From Asparagopsis taxiformis (taxonomy: Eukaryota > Rhodophyta > Florideophyceae > Bonnemaisoniales > Bonnemaisoniaceae): a DNA stretch of 64,000 bases. Shown here piece by piece: positions 1-8,100 of the stretch (the first letter of the stretch is position 1; each line of letters opens with the position of its first letter). The notes under the pieces were generated by a model, which worked only from the letters and a program-made list of their open reading frames with translations, searched no databases and was not told where the DNA came from. Made by a program: the position numbers and the translations under genes. The DNA lies in assembly GCA_030407315.1 (NCBI GenBank), contig JALQPE010001970.1, positions 90,691-154,690 of the forward strand, read 5' to 3'.

Positions 1-163
1 TCTTTTCGGCAACATCGATCTCATATCTCTCTCTTTCTTTTAAGAACTGAGCAACCTTGACAGGGTCAACACTTCTTAATACGGGATGCGCTATTGCGCT
101 GAACACCGTACTGCTTGAACCTGTTTCGCTTTGACAAGCTTCGGAATTTGCGTCGTCTGCCAT
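1..163 (-). CDS. Partial ORF, gag-like N-terminus, runs off the left edge
   Basis: An ATG at 161-163 opens a minus-strand frame that stays open to the window edge (54 codons visible). The visible part is acidic and Ser-rich, then contains a segment reading PVKVAQFLKERERYE. That style resembles the N-terminus of gag proteins in algal and oomycete LTR elements, but this is an impression from memory and not a match. A good TATA box lies about 130 bp upstream, so a transcribed start here is plausible. It could equally be a host gene. The remainder is outside the window, so no function is assigned. Confidence 0.45.
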   Translation of the reverse strand, partial: MADDANSEACQSETGSSSTVFSAIAHPVLRSVDPVKVAQFLKERERYEIDVAEK

Positions 164-291
164 TTCGACTGATTCCCAACTTCTCCTGCAGGATAGAAAT
201 TTCTATAGACCGTTAGTACAATCGAAGCTGACACACAACTTATTCCCCAATCTGCCTGTACCACTCTCACCAGAGTGCAATGTGGTACTGC

Positions 292-299
292 CTTTTATA
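292..299 (-). promoter_or_regulatory. TATA box for the gene at the left edge
   Basis: The minus strand reads TATAAAAG, a near-consensus TATA box, about 130 bp upstream of the ATG at 163. The interval 164-441 between the two first genes holds no other feature I can support. Confidence 0.5.
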
Positions 300-441
300 C
301 TGCTAACATAATCTAATGTTTATATCCTATCCTGTAATAATTACCATCGCAACATGTGATGTAATTATTACGCGTCACTCTCCTCTTAAACCTCTTGCAT
401 TCTTTCATTCTCTTCACCGTTATTATTTCGTGTTAGGATCT

Positions 442-1068
442 TCAATCTCCACAGAGACACTCGGGGTATCTACATGAGCATAGAACGTCGTCGAAACTAT
501 TCGGAAAACATCGACACTCAGATTCTCCGTCACATGGTACCCAAACATTTCTCACATCCCTGAAGCTACAGAAGTGAGTTTCAGCACAATCCGAGGATGT
601 ATTGCATTCCTCAAAAGAAAGTCCACCAGAACTCTGTCTTTGATACGTTGGAATGTTACCTCCTTCCACCCGCCGACTCAATCGTTCATCTCCATTAATT
701 GGTAATGCACCTGGGACCACTTTCTTCAGTTTGGTCGACATTTTCGAACCGACACTGGAGCCGTGTTTCACACGCAATGTTTTACCTGGCGGAAGGGGTC
801 GTGCATTTGCGTTGAGCTTTGAATATTTGAAACTGACCATACGCGATTGTGGACTATGTGTCAGGGTTCTCGCGACATCTCTGACGAGATATAACGGGTT
901 GTTTTGGCGGAGAACAGGTGGGTGATGGAGAGATATTTTGGTGTAGAGACGTTTGAGAACTCCATTGTGAGCAGTGTACTTGTTCGGAGTAGCAACAGAT
1001 GATGCTGGAGAAAGGAGACAAAGGACGAATGCGAGAGTGGTGGTGAGAAATGGAAAAAGGTTGTGCAT
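442..1068 (-). CDS. Small secreted Cys-rich protein
   Basis: The frame is open from 1239, but I place the start at the internal Met at 1066-1068. The protein then begins with a typical signal peptide (MHNLFPFLTTTLAFVLCLL, cleavage near SSVA), and a TATA-like box sits about 110 bp upstream. The product is 208 residues. After the signal comes a basic, low-complexity middle (about residues 30-145). The C-terminal 60 residues hold 10 cysteines with CxC spacing (ECNTSSDC, ECRCF, CSCRYPECLC), which suggests a disulfide-rich secreted module. The family is not recognised. The Cys-rich end loosely recalls the repeats of the larger secreted protein at 44593-45822, but I cannot show homology. It is probably extracellular or in the cell wall. 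Confidence 0.7.
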   Translation of the reverse strand: MHNLFPFLTTTLAFVLCLLSPASSVATPNKYTAHNGVLKRLYTKISLHHPPVLRQNNPLYLVRDVARTLTHSPQSRMVSFKYSKLNANARPLPPGKTLRVKHGSSVGSKMSTKLKKVVPGALPINGDERLSRRVEGGNIPTYQRQSSGGLSFEECNTSSDCAETHFCSFRDVRNVWVPCDGESECRCFPNSFDDVLCSCRYPECLCGD

Positions 1069-1176
1069 CGTAGTGGGGGAAGAAAACGTAGGGAAGAATT
1101 GGAAAGAGTAGAAGGTATCTGATGGGAAGCTGTGCTTGTGCAGAGAAGATTTGAGTCGATGAGTGGTAACTGGTAG

Positions 1177-1184
1177 CTTATAAG
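1177..1184 (-). promoter_or_regulatory. TATA-like box of the small secreted Cys-rich gene
   Basis: The sequence CTTATAAG lies about 110 bp upstream of the chosen ATG (1068). Using this box argues against the longer frame starting at 1239, which would begin upstream of the expected transcription start. Confidence 0.4.
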
Positions 1185-1239
1185 CAGTGCTGAACGGATC
1201 ATCAGACGACGAAATTTCTAGATATAGATGATGATGCAA

Positions 1240-2839
1240 CTATGTACGAGAAGGATATCCCCAGAATACATGAGAGAACGCATGAAAATGTGTGTGGCTT
1301 ATAGGTGAAAGAGGTGGCGTCATAACGAGGCTACAACACTTATTGAAGAATGACAAGATGAAGTGGTGGCAAGCAGCCAAACATATGTCGACCAAATTGG
1401 TCGCACCAATGTATGCAGGCAGATTTGGGAAAGCTGCTGTACACAGCAAGGCGAACAAAGCTGACGGGCACATTATTGCGCGAGGAGTGAACTGTATCGG
1501 AGATCTGAGTCTCTTGGTACGCCCGTCTACATGCAATGGGACTGATTGGTGACTGTTTGTTTTTATGACATTTCTGTGTTACCAGATAGTGCTAGACTGT
1601 GAAGAATGTTGTGCCTGCGCAGACACTAGAGGTGGCATGTCGCCTGGTTATATGAATACCCCAACATATGACGAGTCGTAATACGTACCCAATTCACTTA
1701 ATACTTCGGCCGCGTCAGGATGCCAAACATACAACTCAATACGTACAGGAATTACACCTCAAAATACTGTAGCTTTTAATAGATTGAACTGCTGTCGGCT
1801 TTATAAAGAGACATGGTGGACAACAGTTATAACAGACAGCGTTGTCGACGATAGTATCGAAATATTAAATTTAGATAGTTTCTGTAGAAATGCGGATGGG
1901 ATATATGGGACTTTCCGTTGCTCAGTGACAGAGTCGTCTCCTCTTTGGCGCGACCAGACCGTGGTCTACACGACTCGACAGAAGTGCGCCCTTACAGAAC
2001 GGTTGGAGGCGTTCTCTTGCATTGGGATTCGGAACAGACCGGGAGTGACGCTTCTTATCAACGCGACAGGGCAGAAACAAGAAGTTGCAGGGTTGATGAA
2101 ACACTAGTTGTCGCTGGCGATACGACGGACAGCAGAAATCAGCTTCCTTGCGACGTATCCTGTTCGGCACAATCTACCAGCACCTGTGTGATGTTGGACA
2201 CTGATGTGTGAATATGGAACCACGGTGTTCGTTACACGACCGATGCCATATACGATACTCGACCGGCCGCATTCTCGTGAGTTTACGCCGATATTGCCCG
2301 TACCCACACGTGGTGGAGTTCCATTGGCAGAGAGGGCGATCTCCGTGAGCCACTTTGGATGCCTCCAGCAATGCACAGGAATGAATCAATTCCCTCGATC
2401 CGCAATCGCTCGCCATTATTTTCGACAGCTGTCCAAATACCGTCTGACAGACGCCGGAGATATACACGACAATCTTGAGACACGGTACGACGTGGCATGA
2501 CGCTCAGCACTAATCCCACCGATTCCGTCGAAAAGCTTCGGATCTCCATTACAATTATGCACCCGACCATGGCACCATCATCCCGCCGTCGTCATGCAAT
2601 CGGCGTACCGATTGTTATATGACTGAATCCCATTCGCTCGCCAACTTCCTTCGCCAAACACCGTCCGCCTTCATTGCGTGCCAGCCAGATTCCACACAGT
2701 TGCATCACAGCTGTATCGCGCGCGAATTGAAACTCGAACACACCTATCATGGCGCAAGGCACGTATGAATAAGCTCTCGCCAAATCCCGTTTGACGTAGC
2801 GGCACGCAACAACGGCAACCTCCAATCACATTCCCCGCC
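1240..2839. other. Intergenic, no supported gene
   Basis: Only short overlapping frames on both strands, with no recognisable domain, signal peptide or repeat. The one structure I recognise is an LTR remnant at 1590-1666. Confidence 0.5.
1590..1666 (-). mobile_element. Solo or remnant LTR of the miniature LTR family
   Basis: On the minus strand this begins TGTTGGGGTATTCATATAACC, has the core TCTGCGCAGGCACAACATTC and ends GTCTAGCA. It matches the LTRs of the 427-bp element at 29519-29945 almost base for base. No internal region or partner LTR is present here. A target duplication is uncertain: tatgac occurs at 1564-1569 and 1667-1672, which would need a slightly longer element. Confidence 0.6.
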
Positions 2840-3838
2840 TACATGCGCAACTCACGATCTCGATCCTCGCACAGACCGCTCTCCACTTGAATCCGCCTCC
2901 ACCGCCGCACATCCGCAATGCTCTGACAAAGTCCGCGCTATTTTCCATCCATACGCCATGTCAAGTGAACATCTGTGCTCGGCCAACACCCTGATCGCCC
3001 CGCCATCGCCGACTGTCCTTGGTCGGCAGCCCATGCGTCTCGCGTGGGGAGTCTTCTCTACCTCGTTTGTGCCACTTCATGTCTAACTGCTGATTGCTTC
3101 ACACGTCGAATATATCATTGCGCCCAGAGTTGGAATGGTTATCAAGTCGAGTGCACATCGATTTGACCGAGTTGGTTCGACGCTTGCTGCTGCCGTATAC
3201 TGCGCGTTGCCTTGTGAGTATGGAATGTGAACGAGTGTTTGTGAGTGAATGGCGAAACGTTGCGAGAGGCGTCGAATAGACTGCCCCAACTTTCTCAGCC
3301 TCTGAGTGAAATCACCAAGTGCATTCTCCTGCCTCACTCCATCCACATCAAAACGGTTGCGTATTACTCTTTCAAGTCGAAATCCGCTCATCATCCTGCT
3401 GTATTCATCTTACTGCATTTCGAAATATACTATCTGTGTCGCCCATCGCCATCATCACAGCTCGTCTGTTTCGATCATAGCCCGATAAACTCCAACACCA
3501 TGACTTCTATCTACATGTTTCGTCACCCAGCTTCAATTCGACATCCCTTTACCATCATTCTACCTCCTACCCTACACCTTTTCATCCACGTCCACTACTA
3601 GGACCTGCAGCCCACCCACTATCCTCACGATTCTTCGCTTCTACCACAGCGCCCCGGATCCTCCCGACAAATTGCACTTGCCCCGCTTTCTCCTCTTCAC
3701 CTTGTCCATTCGCCAATCCAGTCACTCCTCTCAGCGACTGTAGAACTTGTAGTACATCACGTATTTCATATTCCCGCTCACCCACCATTCGTTCCAGAAA
3801 CCCTTCAGCCACAAACACATTCTCTCCCTTGTTGTTCA
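2840..3838 (-). repeat. Duplicated 3' end and downstream flank of the locus-3 NLR-like gene
   Basis: This stretch is homologous along its length to 19800-20830, the 3' end plus downstream flank of locus 3. Shared landmarks include the run containing cgcagaccgctctc, the run agtcttctctacctc, and the frame ending in LHFEIYYLCRP. The part before 3582 is noncoding flank. Homology ends abruptly near 3838. Confidence 0.7.
3582..3838 (-). pseudogene. Fragment of a fourth NB-ARC/WD40/TIR gene: TIR tail only
   Basis: The minus-strand frame encodes NKGENVFVAEGFLERM and, further on, VLQSLRGVTGLANGQGEEEKAG, ending AAGPSSGRG. This corresponds to the region after the TIR core in locus 3, which has NDKGENVFLAEGFLEWM and ends AAGPSSAW. 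Upstream of about 3838 the similarity to locus 3 stops and an unrelated repeat begins. NB-ARC, WD40 and the TIR core are all missing, so this is a truncated relic. Confidence 0.8.
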
Positions 3839-3929
3839 CAGCAGCGAATTTTCGTTTCCTAATTTTTTTGTGTCGTCGGATCGTCGTCTTCAATCAAGCC
3901 ATAACATCTAGCTGTGCAACCTATACTAC

Positions 3930-4500
3930 ACCATACACTAGAATTTCAAGACACGCAAAAGATATTTTAAAACATCGAAACGATAGTTCAGGCACGATGA
4001 GTGGTTGGCGGGGCCTCTGTCCGTATCGAGCACAGTATGCAACCCAAAATTGGAGAGGCAGTCACTGTAGCGAGGCTGGGATTGATTGAATCATGGCTGA
4101 AGCTGCAATGCCAATTATCGACGGCGACAATAACAGGACAGAGGAAGTCGCCGGGCAGCACCCGATCACTGACGCCAGGTCAAGGAGCAAGCAGACTCGC
4201 CTCCCAGCTCCCACCAACCAAACTACATCGCGCATTTGCCCATACATCCGTCTCCGTTTCCGTTGAAGACCCTACCTCCATCCCGCTGACCTTGTAGAAT
4301 TTATAGTCACCCTGGGCACCTCTGGGGGGCCATTTGCGACATGTGCAGGCAGGGTTACACCTGAAGGACTACAACACTCCTACCCCCAGCTTTGGCCAGG
4401 TGAATTTCCCGCAAACCTTGCAGTACAACTGCGTTCTTCAATTCTTTTGCCTCAAAGTGTCAAGTGGTGTTCTGGGCCGAAAACGGTGGTGGCAAGGATG
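3930..4500 (+). repeat. Dispersed repeat copy (shared with 17436-17950, 32126-32175, 43870-43975)
   Basis: The left end has aatttcaagacacgcaaaag, followed by a run with aacgatagttcaggcac. This parallels 17440-17500 and, more weakly, 32126-32175. The right end has gcaaaccttgcagtac, then ctgcgttctt and finally ctgggccgaaaacggtggtgg. This parallels 43880-43975 and, less clearly, 17780-17950. It may be an internally deleted copy of one element whose ends also flank the DIRS-like element. I cannot fix exact termini. Confidence 0.45.
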
Positions 4501-4632
4501 TTGAATTTAAAAAGTCGAACACAGTCAACGAAACAATTTGATTCTCCCAGAATCGTATTTTGCGGATAATCTTTACGAGAAATTGTAGTTTTTCAATTGT
4601 TTCGGTATCTGTGTTCGACTTTTCTAAATTTA
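4501..4632. repeat. Fold-back (MITE-like) inverted repeat
   Basis: Two imperfect arms of about 38 bp face each other. The left arm (4501-4539) contains aaaagtcgaacacag and cgaaacaatt. The right arm (4595-4632) is its reverse complement, with a few mismatches. The spacer is about 55 bp. There is no coding capacity. It directly abuts an LTR fragment. Confidence 0.6.
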
Positions 4633-4766
4633 GTAACCTACACAAGCGAGCGACTCACCGACCGCCGGCTCTCCCGGACGGCGGGTCGAGTGAATTACAG
4701 TAGATAGCTGCGACACGGACCTTACAGCTAGGTCCATTGATCCGGATCGGTCGCGAGATATCGTCA
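4631..4766 (-). mobile_element. Inverted LTR fragment of the 22193-28404 Copia family
   Basis: The reverse complement matches the first 130 or so bases of the LTR at 22193 and 27918. It starts TGACGATATCTCGCGACCG and continues through the tract with GACCCGCCGTCCGGG to the run with GCTTGTGTAGGTTAC. The rest of the LTR is missing and replaced by the fold-back repeat. It lies just before the duplicated NLR-like unit. Confidence 0.8.
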
Positions 4767-5153
4767 CATTTACACCAACGAGCCGTTCTGCCAGCAATGC
4801 GCCATTTCAACACTGTGGGATCGCATCGCACCAACGTCTCAGGTCGATCAATACACTCCCCATGCAGACTCTGCGTTCCCAAGTCGCCAGCCCGTCTCTA
4901 TCCACTCCACGTCCTAGCAACAATTCCTCCTACCAACTGCCACACCATCGCACCAACGTGCCCCGACCCATTCGCCGTCCAAGTCTCGACTACTCGACTC
5001 TGCCATCCGTACACCGCCCACCGCATACCGCCCAGCGCTACTGCTTCTACTCCACTCTTCCCGTCCGTCTTTTCCATCCGCTCCATCCATCCACCATCCC
5101 AATCCACAACTGACCCTCTTCCTCACCTGTTATCTCCACACACTTGTCTAGCC

Positions 5154-8100
5154 ATGGGAAATTGCTGCGCCATATCTAACCGCTCCAACTCCAATCCTGT
5201 CTCTGTCTCCAGCACATCGTCACCTCACCAACCTCCTCAATCTACCCACTCTGACCGTCAGATACCTCGATCTCCCGCTGAACCTCCTGCAGAACCTCCC
5301 GTCGCATCCCCTACATCACTTGCTTCCTCTGAATCACTGACCACCTCCTCGTCCTCACATCCGTCTCCACTCCAATCATCTCCTCCACCGACTTGCTCTC
5401 TTCCTCACGTTGACAGCGATAAGAACCCCACTTCCAACCTATCTCCCACCATCATGAATACCCATACTCCCCCATCCAACCAATCGCCCTCTACTGAACT
5501 CATGCCCTCGTCCTCCGTTCATCCCCATCTCCAGCAGCCGCACACTTCTCCCGTATTGTCCCACCAACATCCAGCCCGCATCCCCCAGCCACCCGCCTTT
5601 TATGTTCCCCCCAATGCACGCCAGATCGTCGACTTCTCCCGAAACTCGCGCACCCCAGAAAGCAAAGTCAAGGCAGCTGTTCTATCCGAAGACCCAAACC
5701 AAAACGCCATTGCGGTGGTTGGCATGGGTGGCGTAGGCAAAACAACCATGCTGCGCGCGCTCGGTAGACATGAAGATGTGTGGGCCAAGTTCCGCGATGG
5801 TGTGTGGTTTGTACAACTCGGTCATGACGCCACTGTGCAAACGGTGCTAGACGAGCTGGAAGAAGTTGTCGCCAAAACACTCCCAGATTTCTCTTCCGAC
5901 TTCACCCGACTCGCAGCCAAGCCCAATATGCACCTCAGATTGATGAACATGCTAGTCGAGCATCTCGCCTGCAAGCGCTTCCTACTTATGTTTGATGACG
6001 TGTGGGACCTCGACGCCAGTGTGTACAAGCTGGTGGATGCGGTCTGCACGGGTGTCCAAAAGATGGAGGGAACAGGTTGCAAGGTGTTATCGTCGACAAG
6101 AAATGAGGCGATTGGGCGTGTGCCCACACATGATGTGTCGATCGGGGTGAGTGCTGAAGACTGGCGGGGAGATAGATGTGTTGATATTCTATGCTGCTAC
6201 GCTGGGATCAACAGAGAGAGCATTGGGACACTTGGAGCTCGAAATCGCGATGCGCTGGACAGCATAATTGATATGTGTGCTGGACTGCCATTGGCGCTGA
6301 GTGTTGCTGGGAGTGGTTTTCAAGATGTGGTGGGGAGAGGGGCTGGTGGGTGTGGGGAGGACGGAATTGTGCGATACTGGAAGAGTCTGAGGGCGAGCTC
6401 TGGACAACTTGGAGCTGGGGAAGGTGGGAGTAGGCATAGTGGACTGAAGGTGGCAGTGGAGACGAGTTTACGGTCGCTGGAGAAGAAGTGGAGTGGGGAG
6501 GGCATGAGAGTAGGAGAAATGTTTCGGTCGTTTTGCATTATGCAGAAGCAGCAGATGCTTCCATTGCGGGCGATTGAGAAAGTATGGGGGGTGAGGGATG
6601 GGCTGTGTGGGGTGAGGATGTTTTCACGGCACAGTCTTGTATCGCTCGTTAAAGATGAGTGTGGACTGGAGATAGGAGTGGTGCTGCACGACTTGGTTCA
6701 CGACATGTGTGTTGAACAGGCTGTGGTGAGCGAGGGCGTAGGATTTTGGCACAAGAGAGTAGTTGATGGATATAGAGCATCGATTCAGGCGAGTGGAAGC
6801 AGTAGAGGTAGCGAAAGTAGTGAGATGAATGTAGGAAGCGATAGAGAAGTTGGATGGTGGAATTTAGAAAGCAATGACAAGTATATAGTTGACAATCTAG
6901 TGCGGCACCTACTTGGTGCTGGAAAGGTTACCAAGGCTATGGGACTGCTCAGCGACTATCGGTGGGTGGAGCGAATGAATGAGGACGAGAGCCGTGCTCC
7001 ATTCCAGAAGGTTATTGCTGAACTGCGGCTGTTGCAATCGTATTTAGTTGAACATGAGAAGATGGAAATGGCGAACAAGGTTGCTGAGGATATCGAAGTT
7101 ATAATCAAGGCGATGGTACTGTGCATGGTACCGTATTGCATGAAGAATCGGGACGAATGCTCTTTCCAGTTGTTTGGACGATTACGAGATGTGGAAAGCG
7201 AGAGTGGTATTGTAGAGCGGCTAGTGAGTAGTATCGAACAGTATGGGGGTGTACCATGGGCTCGAGCTGGGCCTGGGGTGTTGACTAGTGGAGGAGGAAT
7301 GCTGAAACGTGTGCTAGACGTTGAGGAACGTGGAGAGTGCATGTGTGTTGTTGCGGGGGGAGAAGAGGTAGTTGTGGGAGGGTACAATGGGAAGGTGGGG
7401 GTGTACAATGGGTGGGATGGATCGAAGAAGATGTCGCTCGTCGGACAAGAAGAAGAAGACCGCGTAGATCGCGTAGTGGATGTGCACTATGAGCGTTCGT
7501 CGAGAAGAATATATTCGTGCAGTTCAAGAGGAAGGGTAGTAGTATGGGAGGAGTACAAGATGTGTTATTGTGTCCAGGCCGAAGGATTGCAAGAAGATGA
7601 GGAGATCAAGTGCATGGAGGTATTACCGAAGCGAGGGAGAGTTGTTCTTGGAACGAGCAAAGGACGACTGTTGGTGATGGACATGGAAGACGGGGGCAGA
7701 AGTGCTCAGAATGCATTCCAAAGTGTCGATGCGCATGACAGCTATGTGACGTCGCTAACGGCAGGACCGAGTGAAGATGTTGTAGTGTCTGGATCGAAAG
7801 ACGGAAGGATTCGGGTATGGGACGCAGAGAATTTCGCCGACACCGAAAATGTGTTAGAAGGGCACGAAGATTGGGTGAACAGTGTAGCGTTAAGCGGTGA
7901 TGGGCGACTGCTGGCATCCGGATCGGATGATGGAACTGTACAAATATTCGATTTGGAGAGACGCGAGCAACTGTGGTCGTCTTCTACTGATCATGACTAT
8001 CGGTTGACTTGTGTTTTGTTTAGCGAAGATGCAAGTTTGTTGTATTCTGTAGATCTACTCGGTACTATACATGTTTGGAAATTGAGCGGTGATGGTCGAA

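Noticed and set aside
4737..5153. In-frame 139-codon N-terminal extension of the intact NLR-like gene
   Set aside because: Low-complexity Pro/Ser/Thr/His-rich translation, begins inside a retroelement LTR fragment, is not open in the same way in locus 2, and would bury the MGNCC motif.
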